A stretch of 56,521 nucleotides of DNA, from positions 1 to 56,521 of the forward strand of contig JAQXVF010000028.1 in the NCBI GenBank assembly GCA_029224785.1. Reading direction: 5' to 3'. The DNA comes from Bacillota bacterium. GTDB taxonomy: Bacteria; Bacillota; Clostridia; Oscillospirales; Oscillospiraceae. The notes beneath the pieces were generated by a model. That model was not told the DNA's origin. It did no database searches and was given only the letters and a program-made list of their open reading frames with translations. Positions 43,611 to 51,328 of this stretch are shown here, in pieces. A program made the translations under genes and the position numbers. Positions within the stretch are counted from its first letter, which is position 1; each line of letters starts with the position of its first letter.

Positions 43611-45068
43611 TCAAAGCATGGATTCTGCCAGCTCCCGGAGCGGCTCTACCAGCACGCCGGAAAACAATCCCATGGCCAGCGTCAGCCCGGCAAGGATCAG
43701 CAGAGGCAGCCACATCAGAGGGCCTCCCTCTGCATTCCGCCGGGGCACCGGGGCTCCCTCCCCGGGGAAGAAGCCCCGGATGGTAATGGGCAGCAGATAC
43801 CCTGCCGTCAGCAGTGCAGAGATCAGCAGCACCACCGGCGCCAGCCAGGAATACACCGCCATTCCGGAGTCCAGCGCACCCAGGGCCAGGTACCATTTGC
43901 TGACAAAGCCGGATGCGGGAGGAATGCCGATCAGCGCCAGAGAGGCAAGCGTGAAGGCCCACAGGGTCTTGGGCATGGATTTTCCGCAGCCGGTCAGCTC
44001 CTCCACCCGATGGGCATCCGTCTGGAAGATGAAGGAGCCTGCCACCAGGAACAGGCACACCTTGATGGTGGCATGGAACAGAATATGCAGCAGTCCGCCC
44101 AGAACGCTATCGCCCGTCATGAACACCAGACCCAGCAGAGCATAGGAAATCTGGCTGACGGAGGAATAGGCCAGCCGCTTTTTCAGAACCTTTTCCCGAT
44201 AGGCCATCATGGAGCCCATGAACACCGTCAGCAGCGCCAGGGCGATCCAGGCTTTCTGCACCCAGGTTCCCACCAGAAAATCCGTGCCTGCGGAGTAGAA
44301 GATTACCCGGATGATGGCCAGGACACCGGCCTTGGCAATGATGCCGGACAGTACGGCGGAAGCCGGAGCCGGTGCCACAGGGTGCGCCGTGGGCAGCCAG
44401 CCGTGGAGGGGATACATACCTGCCTTGGCGCCGAAGCCCACCACGCCCAGAAAGATCACCACCTGCAGCAGGGTCTCATGGCCCCGCACCCGGGAAGGAT
44501 CCAGGCTGCCGCCGGGAACGAAGTCCCCGCCGGTGCAGTACCGGGACAGGAAGAAAATGCAGCACAGCGCCAAAAATGCGCCGGCAACGGAATAAAACAG
44601 ATACTTCAGCGCGGCACGAATGGATTCCTCCGTCCGGTCGTGGAGCACCAGAGGCATGGAAAGCAGGGTGATCATTTCAAAGAAGGCGTACATGGTCACC
44701 AGATTGGCGGAAAAATCCATGCCCATCAGCGCCGCCTGAGACAGCAGGAAGAAGCAGAAGAAGTCATCCTCCCGCCGGGAATGCTCCATGTACCGGAAGG
44801 CATAAAACCCGGTCAGCAGGAAGCCGAAGCCGGCAAGGGTCATGAACAGCTTGGAGATCCCATCCATCCGAAGTGCCGCCGTCAGGCTGTCCGTCACGGA
44901 AAAGAGGGTCATTTCCGCAGACGGCACCGTCAGCATCCAGCCGGTCAGCAGGGCCTCCAGCACCAGCGCTGCCGCCACAAAGCACAGCTTGGCCTTTCTT
45001 CCGGGCCATTTCACCAGCGGAACGGCAATGCCTGCCGCCGCGGGAAGCAAAATCATTAAGAGCATCAT
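43611..45068 (-). CDS. Proton-conducting antiporter-like subunit (MrpD/NuoM type), second of the cluster
   Basis: A 485-residue membrane protein. TM5 Glu lies in MYAFFEMITLLSMPLV and TM7 Lys in GFGAKAGMYPLHGWLPTAHP; the discontinuous helix is APAPASAVLSGIIAKAGV. AGGCAGG precedes the ATG at 45068, and a frame 12 residues longer overlaps the previous gene without a better ribosome site. Its TM7 region is closest to that of the fourth subunit, suggesting these two share a recent common origin. Confidence 0.88.
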   Translation of the reverse strand: MMLLMILLPAAAGIAVPLVKWPGRKAKLCFVAAALVLEALLTGWMLTVPSAEMTLFSVTDSLTAALRMDGISKLFMTLAGFGFLLTGFYAFRYMEHSRREDDFFCFFLLSQAALMGMDFSANLVTMYAFFEMITLLSMPLVLHDRTEESIRAALKYLFYSVAGAFLALCCIFFLSRYCTGGDFVPGGSLDPSRVRGHETLLQVVIFLGVVGFGAKAGMYPLHGWLPTAHPVAPAPASAVLSGIIAKAGVLAIIRVIFYSAGTDFLVGTWVQKAWIALALLTVFMGSMMAYREKVLKKRLAYSSVSQISYALLGLVFMTGDSVLGGLLHILFHATIKVCLFLVAGSFIFQTDAHRVEELTGCGKSMPKTLWAFTLASLALIGIPPASGFVSKWYLALGALDSGMAVYSWLAPVVLLISALLTAGYLLPITIRGFFPGEGAPVPRRNAEGGPLMWLPLLILAGLTLAMGLFSGVLVEPLRELAESML

Positions 45069-45072
45069 TATG

Positions 45073-46575
45073 TTAACCTGCCTTTCCGAATAGCTCCATC
45101 CCATGCTCCAAAAAGGAGATCAGGGGAGCGGTAAAGATGCCTGCCGTCAGATTCAGCAGGGCAAAGGGAATTGCTGCAAGGGCGTAAGACCACTGGCTGC
45201 GGATCCGGACCTTCTGTGAAAATACGCGTTGGGGCGTATTGTACAGCCGGATCACCGTCCGTGCAAAATAGAAGGTATTGAGGATGGTACTCACCGCCAA
45301 CACAACCAGCGTCAGCATCAGCTTCTTCTGTGTCTCCAGAGCAGCCATGGCCAGCAGGTACTTGGACATGAAGCCCATGGTCAGCGGCACGCCGATCATG
45401 CTGAAGGCCCCCAGGGTGAACATGGCGCCTGCCAGGGGATTGGCATAGCCGCTTCCCTGAAGCTCTTTGAACCGCTTGCTGCCCCCCGCCGCATCGCTGA
45501 GGGCGGAAGCCGCCAGGAACAGAGCCGGCTTGGTCACCGCATGGTTCAGAATATGGAATAATGCCGCCAGCACGCCATGGGCAGGGGAAATGCCGATGCC
45601 CAGGAAAATATAGCCGATCTGGGCGGCGGAGGAGTTGGCCAGCATCCGGAAAATGTCATTTTCCTGGATGGCACCCACGGAACCGAAGATAATGCCGCAT
45701 ATGCCGAACACGAACAGCACGTTCTGCACGCCGCTGCCATAGAACACCTTCGTGCCGAACACGCTGAAGATCAGCTTCAGCAAAAAGAACAGGTAGCCCT
45801 TGGAAACCAGGCCCGACAGAATGCCGGAGGAGCAGGGCGTGGCATAGCCGTAAGTATCCGGCATCCAGTAGTGGAAGGGAAACAGCCCGCTTTTGATGGC
45901 CAGGCCCACGGTGATCAGGCAGATGGCGGACACCAACGGGATCCGGTACTGACCGGACGCCGCCAGCTCCTCCACCGCCTGGCGGAGGCTGGGGATCAGC
46001 AGATGTCCGGTGATGTCGTACAGCACCGCCGAGCCCATCAGAAACAAGCCGGAGCCGATGAGGCTGAAAATCATGTACCGCACCGAGGCCAGGGTGGTCC
46101 GGCCGATCTGCCGGATCATCAGAATGCCGCAGGAGGCAATGGTGCAGATCTCAATGAACACATAGCCGGTAAACAGGTCGTTGGTGTACACCAGCACCAG
46201 CAGAGCCGCCTGGATCAGATCCGCCATGACAAAATAGAGCTGGCTTTTCTCCGGCTCCAGGTCCGCGATCAGGTGCTTTCTTCCCCCCAGCAGGCACAAA
46301 AACAGCACCATGGAGAAATAGCAGGAAAACAGCGGCTCCAGCAGACCCATGCGGATCTCGTTGCCCCAGGGATGTGGAAAATGGCCCATAAGGTAGGTCA
46401 CCGGTTCCCCCTGCAGACGAACCATCTGCAGCACGAACACACCCAGCACCGCCACCGTCATGGTCAGTACCATGGAAAGCCGCCGGGCAGTCTTTCCGGT
46501 GAGCATGGATGACACCACCGAGCATACCAGGCTGCCTACGATACAAAACAAGGGAAAATTGGCGCAAAAACTCAT
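45073..46575 (-). CDS. Proton-conducting antiporter-like subunit (MrpD/NuoN type), first of the cluster
   Basis: A 500-residue membrane protein. TM5 Glu lies in GYVFIEICTIASCGILM and TM7 Lys in LAIKSGLFPFHYWMPDTYGY. The following helix, CSSGILSGLVSKGYLFFLL, keeps the second Lys. It overlaps the MrpC stop as ATGA, so it is translationally coupled to the small-subunit module. It is the most divergent of the four large subunits and probably the MrpD equivalent that sits next to MrpC. Confidence 0.85.
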   Translation of the reverse strand: MSFCANFPLFCIVGSLVCSVVSSMLTGKTARRLSMVLTMTVAVLGVFVLQMVRLQGEPVTYLMGHFPHPWGNEIRMGLLEPLFSCYFSMVLFLCLLGGRKHLIADLEPEKSQLYFVMADLIQAALLVLVYTNDLFTGYVFIEICTIASCGILMIRQIGRTTLASVRYMIFSLIGSGLFLMGSAVLYDITGHLLIPSLRQAVEELAASGQYRIPLVSAICLITVGLAIKSGLFPFHYWMPDTYGYATPCSSGILSGLVSKGYLFFLLKLIFSVFGTKVFYGSGVQNVLFVFGICGIIFGSVGAIQENDIFRMLANSSAAQIGYIFLGIGISPAHGVLAALFHILNHAVTKPALFLAASALSDAAGGSKRFKELQGSGYANPLAGAMFTLGAFSMIGVPLTMGFMSKYLLAMAALETQKKLMLTLVVLAVSTILNTFYFARTVIRLYNTPQRVFSQKVRIRSQWSYALAAIPFALLNLTAGIFTAPLISFLEHGMELFGKAG

Positions 46576-46961
46576 GTTCTGTCCTCCCGGTTCTCTTCCC
46601 TTCTGGCAGCCATGTAGATCTCATCTAAATCCAGAGTATGATACCGCTGATACAGCCGCACCGTCAGGGCCAGCATCAGCGCCGTCACGGAGACGGAGAC
46701 CACGATGCCGGTCAGCACCAGTCCCGCCGGCAGTGGGTTAACATAACATTTCGCATCCGTTATCCCATCCGCCAGAATCGGGGCCGTTCTGCCCTGGATA
46801 TAGCCGATGGACGTCAAAAACAGATAGGTAGCCGTATCCATAATGTTCAGGCCGATGATCTTTTTCAGCAGATTGCGATGCAGCAGCAGCGTGGAAAACC
46901 CCACGGCAAACAGGATCACCGAGACACACGGGATCCGGCTGTTCCATAATCCCTGAAGCAT
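46572..46961 (-). CDS. MrpC/MnhC-type (NuoK-like) subunit
   Basis: A 129-residue protein with three membrane helices, the NuoK fold (VSVILFAVGFSTLLLHRNLLKKIIGLN; YLFLTSIGYI; PAGLVLTGIVVSVSVTALML). The acidic residue and the LTGIVVSVSVTA segment match MnhC proteins, which carry part of the ion path next to the antiporter subunits. The start overlaps the MrpB fusion stop (TGATG). Confidence 0.85.
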   Translation of the reverse strand: MLQGLWNSRIPCVSVILFAVGFSTLLLHRNLLKKIIGLNIMDTATYLFLTSIGYIQGRTAPILADGITDAKCYVNPLPAGLVLTGIVVSVSVTALMLALTVRLYQRYHTLDLDEIYMAARREENREDRT

Positions 46962-47863
46962 CAGATCCGCCCCCTTTGAAACACAGAGTAAAAGCCATAC
47001 ATGGTGCAGGCCACCACAATGCCCACCGCCACATTCAGCGGCAGGATCAGGCCGGCGGAAAAGATCCTTCCGGGAACGCCCGTGGTGAAAATGGTCTGCA
47101 GATGGTTGGCGCCGCAGAAAAAGGAATAGCATTTTGCGCCGCTGTAGAAGCAGAGGGCGCACAGAACGATGATCCGGAAGGTCCGAAGATTCAGGAGTTT
47201 CTCCAGCTTTTCAAAGCCGAAGGCCGTGGCATACAGGATCAGGCCGCCGCCGATGACCGCCCCTCCGGAGAAGCCGCCGCCGGGTCCCAGATGACCGTTG
47301 AGAATCCCATAGATGCCGTACACGATGACCAGCGGCACCACAATCCTGGCTGTACTGCGCAGCAGGGGATCCATCTGCATGATTCTCTTTTCCGCTTCCG
47401 GCTCTTTCTGCCCCCGCAGGGACAGCAGCAGGATAAACACGGCCGTCGCCGCCGTGTAGAGCACATGGGATTCTCCCAGGGTGTCAAAGGCACGGTAGTC
47501 CAGGATCACACCAGCCACCGCATTCACCGCACCGGTCTCTTCCATTCCCTTTTCCACATACCGCTCCATCACCTGGTTGTGGGCAGGATTGTCCGCTCGG
47601 CCGAAGGGCGGCAGCTTTTCCACCGTCAGCAGCAGAAACCCGATCATCACGGCGCACAGAAGGGCTGCCGCCACGGGATAGATCCTGCGAAATGCCCAGA
47701 TCTCCCCTTCTTCCAGCCGGTTCACCGGTCTGCGTTTCCAGGGATGCTCCGAAGCAGACCCCGGGTGCTCCTTCTCCGGTTCCGTCTTTCCCATTTCCGC
47801 GGTGAAGTCAAATTCTCCCGCGTCCCAGGTTTTCAGCCAGGATTTCAGATCACTTCTTTTCAT
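46961..47863 (-). CDS. MbhE-MrpB fusion subunit
   Basis: A 300-residue fused subunit. The N-terminal ~65 residues are hydrophilic and unlike known subunits (KTWDAGEFDF; WKRRPVNRLEEGE). A helix (IYPVAAALLCAVMIGFLLLT) and a loop lead to the MbhE-type signature AVAGVILDYRAFDTLGESHV with one helix. From ~175 on comes the MnhB domain with LGPGGGFSGGAVIGGGLILY. In canonical Mrp, MbhE is the C-terminus of MrpA and MrpB is separate, so the domains have been rejoined differently here. The start overlaps the DUF4040 gene by 14 bp. Confidence 0.85.
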   Translation of the reverse strand: MKRSDLKSWLKTWDAGEFDFTAEMGKTEPEKEHPGSASEHPWKRRPVNRLEEGEIWAFRRIYPVAAALLCAVMIGFLLLTVEKLPPFGRADNPAHNQVMERYVEKGMEETGAVNAVAGVILDYRAFDTLGESHVLYTAATAVFILLLSLRGQKEPEAEKRIMQMDPLLRSTARIVVPLVIVYGIYGILNGHLGPGGGFSGGAVIGGGLILYATAFGFEKLEKLLNLRTFRIIVLCALCFYSGAKCYSFFCGANHLQTIFTTGVPGRIFSAGLILPLNVAVGIVVACTMYGFYSVFQRGRI

Positions 47864-48110
47864 CTTGGTCCTTCTTCCGAATGTCACGAATCTTTTTCAG
47901 CGTCAAAAACAGCAGTACGCTGGAAACACCGGCGCCCACTGCCGCCTCGGTGATGGCCAGGTCCGGTGCCTGCAGAAGCACCCAGACAATGGACATAATG
48001 ACGCTGTACGCCATAAAGATCACCAGCGCCGCCAGCAGATTTCTGGACAGGCAGGTGGAGATGCCGCAGACCACCAAAAGTCCCAGCAAACAAAGTTCAA
48101 ACAGATCCAT
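47850..48110 (-). CDS. MbhD/DUF4040-type subunit
   Basis: An 86-residue, three-helix subunit of the Mrp/Mbh ion-translocation module. The family pattern is NLLAALVIFMAYSVIMSIVW and LQAPDLAITEAAVGAGVSSV, where the PDLAxTEAxVG motif carries the functional Glu. Normally this domain is fused to MrpA; here it is free, as in membrane-bound hydrogenases. It overlaps the MrpG gene by 14 bp at its start. Confidence 0.9.
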   Translation of the reverse strand: MDLFELCLLGLLVVCGISTCLSRNLLAALVIFMAYSVIMSIVWVLLQAPDLAITEAAVGAGVSSVLLFLTLKKIRDIRKKDQDEKK

Positions 48111-48438
48111 TCTCTTTTTCCTCCCCTGTGGAGATGTGCTCCGATGCCGTTTCGTCGGTAGCGATTTCCATTCTTCCCACCAGATGGGATGCCGCGGGAC
48201 TGCCCACCCACAGAAGCAGCAGTACGCACAGCAGCTTGGGAATGTAGCTTGCGGACCAGGAGGCCACCATCAGCCCCCCAAGAATGCCCGCCATGCCCAG
48301 GGTATCCAGAATGGCGGCACAGTGCATCCGGTTCATCACGAACCGGAACCGGAACACCCCCAGAATGGCGATGGCCCCGGACAGGACTCCGCCGGCCATC
48401 AGCACGGCGGCAATGACAAAACGCAGATTCTCAGACAT
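48097..48438 (-). CDS. MrpG/MnhG-type subunit
   Basis: A 113-residue subunit with three helices. The family signature is VFRFRFVMNRMHCAAILDTL (cf. FPDxYxRxHAATxxDTLG), and the GILGGLMVASWS segment follows. Its C-terminal tail is acidic and hydrophilic. The start overlaps the MrpF stop (ATGTCTGA), showing translational coupling. Confidence 0.9.
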   Translation of the reverse strand: MSENLRFVIAAVLMAGGVLSGAIAILGVFRFRFVMNRMHCAAILDTLGMAGILGGLMVASWSASYIPKLLCVLLLLWVGSPAASHLVGRMEIATDETASEHISTGEEKENGSV

Positions 48439-48727
48439 CGTCCGAATCCTCCCCTTCCTCATGGGATGCAATGTTGATTTTCGCAAGGATGACCACCGCC
48501 AGGAAGCTGATGAGGCAGTAGATCAGGCAGACATCCAGAAGCCAGCTCTGCTTCAGCAGCACCGACAAAACGGCGATGGCTGCCGTGGTCAGGCTGCCCA
48601 GCATATTGATGCCCATGATCCGGTCCGCCAGCCGGGGTCCGCGAATGGCCCGGATCAGCGCAAAAAGCAGCCCGGCTGCCAGACACAGCAGCACGGCAGT
48701 CAAAAGATATGGATAATACTGCTGCAT
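48431..48727 (-). CDS. MrpF/MnhF-type subunit
   Basis: A 98-residue subunit with three helices. The signature RAIRGPRLADRIMGINMLGS matches the GPTxxDRVxALD motif of MrpF, whose Asp is important for antiport. The C-terminus is acidic (EEGEDSDDV). The start ATG at 48727 is 1 bp after the MrpE stop and is preceded by GGAGG within the MrpE coding sequence. A longer frame is only a shadow. Confidence 0.9.
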   Translation of the reverse strand: MQQYYPYLLTAVLLCLAAGLLFALIRAIRGPRLADRIMGINMLGSLTTAAIAVLSVLLKQSWLLDVCLIYCLISFLAVVILAKINIASHEEGEDSDDV

Positions 48728-48728
48728 A

Positions 48729-49187
48729 TTACGCCTCCAATCTACGGATCCACCGCTGAAAAACGCCATTCTCCGACAAATCCAGCATAGCACCATCCAG
48801 GCAATGCACCGTCAGTTCGTTGCCCTCCACCCGGATGGTAATGGTGCCCGGGGTCAATGTAATGGAATTGGCCAGCAGGAACCGGCCAAACTCCGTGTGG
48901 ATATCGGTGCGGAACGTGACCAGCGTGGGCGTGACCTTGTAGTGTTTGAACAGAATGCACCGGGAAACCACCGCGTTGGCCTTGAGAATCTCCCACAGCA
49001 GGACAAACACATAGGCAATCATCAGCGGCACCTTTTTCAGCAGTCTGATCTCATCGGCCGGACGATAGCCGAACAGCCGGGATTCCAGCAAAGCCATACA
49101 GAATACAATTCCGGCGCCCAGCAGACAGATCTCCAAAGTGATCTTCCCGTTCAGCAGCAGCCAGAAACCAAATAACAGGATGTACAC
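48729..49187 (-). CDS. MrpE/MnhE-type subunit
   Basis: First gene of the complex. The 152-residue protein has two N-terminal helices (VYILLFGFWLLLNGKITLEI) and a soluble C-terminal domain with TLVTFRTDIHTEFGRFLLAN and SITLTPGTITIRVEGNELTV, the standard MnhE core. I chose GTG 49187 because GGAGG lies 7 bases before it and it begins the first helix. The in-frame ATG at 49220 would be almost leaderless, given the promoter at 49226-49234. Confidence 0.88.
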   Translation of the reverse strand: MYILLFGFWLLLNGKITLEICLLGAGIVFCMALLESRLFGYRPADEIRLLKKVPLMIAYVFVLLWEILKANAVVSRCILFKHYKVTPTLVTFRTDIHTEFGRFLLANSITLTPGTITIRVEGNELTVHCLDGAMLDLSENGVFQRWIRRLEA

Positions 49188-49225
49188 ACAGATTCCTCCA
49201 CAGTAACTCAAATGAACCATCCCCT

Positions 49226-49234
49226 ATTTTAGCA
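49226..49234 (-). promoter_or_regulatory. Extended -10 promoter of the Mrp-type operon
   Basis: Minus strand TGC-TAAAAT with TAAAAT at 49226-49231. No good -35 is present at the standard spacing; the upstream DNA is strongly A/T rich. Confidence 0.55.
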
Positions 49235-49335
49235 CAAATTCACAAAATAGAAATATATTTTTTGTTGAAAAAGTGCATAAAAATAGGCTTTCTTTCGGGC
49301 TGTAAATTCGTTTTTTTGCTTTTTGCCGCAGACGG

Positions 49336-49371
49336 CAGGAAATGCGCCCCGAAACCGGGACGCATTTCCTG
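49336..49371. terminator. Hairpin downstream of the Amt-PII gene
   Basis: Perfect 11-bp stem CAGGAAATGCG / CGCATTTCCTG with a 14-nt loop, 60 bp after the stop. There is no T tract on either side, so its role as terminator is uncertain. Confidence 0.4.
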
Positions 49372-49430
49372 AGATGAGTACAAGCGATCACAGACGGATC
49401 CAGACGAATATCGGGCAGAACGAAGGATGC

Positions 49431-51158
49431 TTATTCCACATCCTGCAGGGCATCGTAGCCCTCTTCTCCGGTGCGGATCTTCACCACGTTCTCCACATCG
49501 TAGACGAAGATCTTGCCGTCGCCGATGTGGCCGGTGTACAGTACCCGCTTGGCGGTTTCGATGACGCTTCTCACCGGGACCTTGCTGACCACCACATCCA
49601 CCTGGACCTTGGGCAGCAGGTTGGTCTCCACGGCGACACCACGGTAGTACTCCGGACGTCCGCCCTGGACGCCGCAGCCCAGCACGTGGGACACGGTCAT
49701 GCCGGTGATGCCCAACTTGCTCAGGGCATCCTTCAGCGCATCAAACCGGGACTCCTTGCAGATGATTTCCACCTTGGTAAACTTGGGCTGGCCCTCGGTA
49801 AAGGAAGGAACCTTCTTCACGGGAATGGCCTCGGCCACGGGGACCTCCGCCGGAGTGGCCACGATTCCTTCCTCCGGAGCGAAGGAAGCATACTTGTTGA
49901 CAGCAGGGGCAAAATCGGGATATGCACTGGGCAGGCCGTGCTCGCAGATGTCCAGGCCGGTGATTTCCTCTTCTTCCGTGGTGCGCAGGCCGTGGAACTT
50001 ACGGATAACTGCAAATGTAATGATCATCAGTACCGCCGCATACAGGGCAACGGAGCCAACGCCCAGGAGCTGGATCCCCAGCAGCCGGAAGGAGCCGGTG
50101 TACAGCAGGCCGGCCAGACCGGCGGGTGCACTGGGGGTGGCCAGCAGGCCAACGGCGACGGTGCCCCACATGCCGTTTGCCATGTGTACGCCGACGGCGC
50201 CCACAGGATCGTCAATATGCAGCTTCAGATCCAGCATTTCCACCACAACGACTACCAGAATGCCGGAAACAATGCCCACGATGCTGGCGCCCAGGGCGTC
50301 CATGGCATCGCAGCCTGCGGTGATGCCAACCAGACCGGCCAGAGAGGCGTTCAGGCACATGGAAACATCGGGCTTGCCGTTTTTCACCCAGGTGTAGAGC
50401 ATGGTCACCACCGTCGCCACCGAGGGAGCAATGGTAGTGGTCAGGAAAATGGCAGCCAGCTCGGAAGCAGAGGTGGCAGCGGCGCCGTTGAAGCCGTACC
50501 AGCCCAGCCACAGGATGAACACGCCCAGAGCACCCAGGGTAATGGAGTGGCCGGGGATGGCGTTGACCTTGACCACCTTACCGCCGGCACCCTTCACATA
50601 CTTGCCGATCCGGGGTCCCAGGAAGATGGCGCCCACCAGAGCCGCAATGCCGCCCACCATGTGGATGGCGCAGGAGCCGGCATAGTCATGGAAGCCGATC
50701 TGAGACAGCCAGCCGCCGCCCCAGATCCAGTGGGCCTCGATGGGGTAGATGAACAGGGAGATCACAGCGGAATAAATGCAGTAAGCGGAGAACTTGGTCC
50801 GCTCTGCCATGGCGCCGGATACGATGGTCGCGGTGGTAGCGCAGAACACCAGGTTGAACACGAAGGTGGAAGCGCCGGTAAAGCCGCCGTCTGCCGGGCT
50901 GGCGATGAATTCCCGGAAGTGGGTCCACAGATCCATGTTGGGGATACCGATGAGTCCGAACAGGGCGTCCTCTCCCATCATCAGGGTGTAGCCCAGCAGG
51001 GAGAACACCACAGTGCCGATACAGAAGTCCATCAGGTTTTTCATAATGATGTTGCCGGCATTTTTGGCACGGGTAAAGCCCGTTTCCACCATGGCAAAGC
51101 CCGCCTGCATCCAGAACACCAGGGCTGCGCCGATCAAAAACCAAAATTCCACTGTCAT
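49431..51158 (-). CDS. Ammonium transporter fused to a C-terminal PII signalling domain
   Basis: A 575-residue protein. Residues 1 to ~400 form the Amt channel with ~11 helices: GAALVFWMQAGFAMVETGF at the start, GAMAERTKFSAYCIYSAVIS and the twin-His region WLSQIGFHDYAGSCAIHMVGG. A linker (400-460) leads to a GlnB/GlnK-like domain with FTKVEIICKESRFDALKDAL, the T-loop Tyr in GGRPEYYRG and a nucleotide-binding KVPVRSVIETAKRV/HIGDGKIFVYD. PII proteins normally dock on Amt as a separate trimer to block it when nitrogen is plentiful, so the fusion builds the regulator in. GGAGA precedes the start. Confidence 0.93.
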   Translation of the reverse strand: MTVEFWFLIGAALVFWMQAGFAMVETGFTRAKNAGNIIMKNLMDFCIGTVVFSLLGYTLMMGEDALFGLIGIPNMDLWTHFREFIASPADGGFTGASTFVFNLVFCATTATIVSGAMAERTKFSAYCIYSAVISLFIYPIEAHWIWGGGWLSQIGFHDYAGSCAIHMVGGIAALVGAIFLGPRIGKYVKGAGGKVVKVNAIPGHSITLGALGVFILWLGWYGFNGAAATSASELAAIFLTTTIAPSVATVVTMLYTWVKNGKPDVSMCLNASLAGLVGITAGCDAMDALGASIVGIVSGILVVVVVEMLDLKLHIDDPVGAVGVHMANGMWGTVAVGLLATPSAPAGLAGLLYTGSFRLLGIQLLGVGSVALYAAVLMIITFAVIRKFHGLRTTEEEEITGLDICEHGLPSAYPDFAPAVNKYASFAPEEGIVATPAEVPVAEAIPVKKVPSFTEGQPKFTKVEIICKESRFDALKDALSKLGITGMTVSHVLGCGVQGGRPEYYRGVAVETNLLPKVQVDVVVSKVPVRSVIETAKRVLYTGHIGDGKIFVYDVENVVKIRTGEEGYDALQDVE

Positions 51159-51185
51159 AACGTTTTTCTCCTTTCCAAATGAAAC

Positions 51186-51229
51186 GAGGACACTTCGTCC
51201 GCAGCAAGCCGCAGGACTTCATTGTCCTC
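51186..51229 (-). promoter_or_regulatory. Structured leader before the Amt-PII gene
   Basis: On the minus strand GAGGACA and TGTCCTC (outer arms, 51223-51229 and 51186-51192) enclose a second pair GTCC/GGAC and a GCGGC/GCTGC pairing, about 30 nt before the start. No promoter is visible between this and the asnB terminator, so expression may depend on readthrough from asnB. Confidence 0.5.
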
Positions 51230-51235
51230 CCTACC

Positions 51236-51274
51236 TACAAAAACGTCCGGAAGGATTCTCTCTCCTTCCGGACG
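51236..51274 (-). terminator. Terminator between asnB and the Amt-PII gene
   Basis: Perfect 12-bp stem CGTCCGGAAGGA / TCCTTCCGGACG, 7-nt loop, followed on the minus strand by TTTTT. Confidence 0.85.
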
Positions 51275-51328
51275 CCATTGTCCGATGAAATGCGGGAACT
51301 CCCGCAGTTTTCGATTCCGGCCAGCCGG

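Noticed and set aside
49323-51182. 619-codon plus-strand frame opposite the ammonium transporter gene
   Set aside because: Antisense shadow. The Amt and PII motifs lie on the minus strand.
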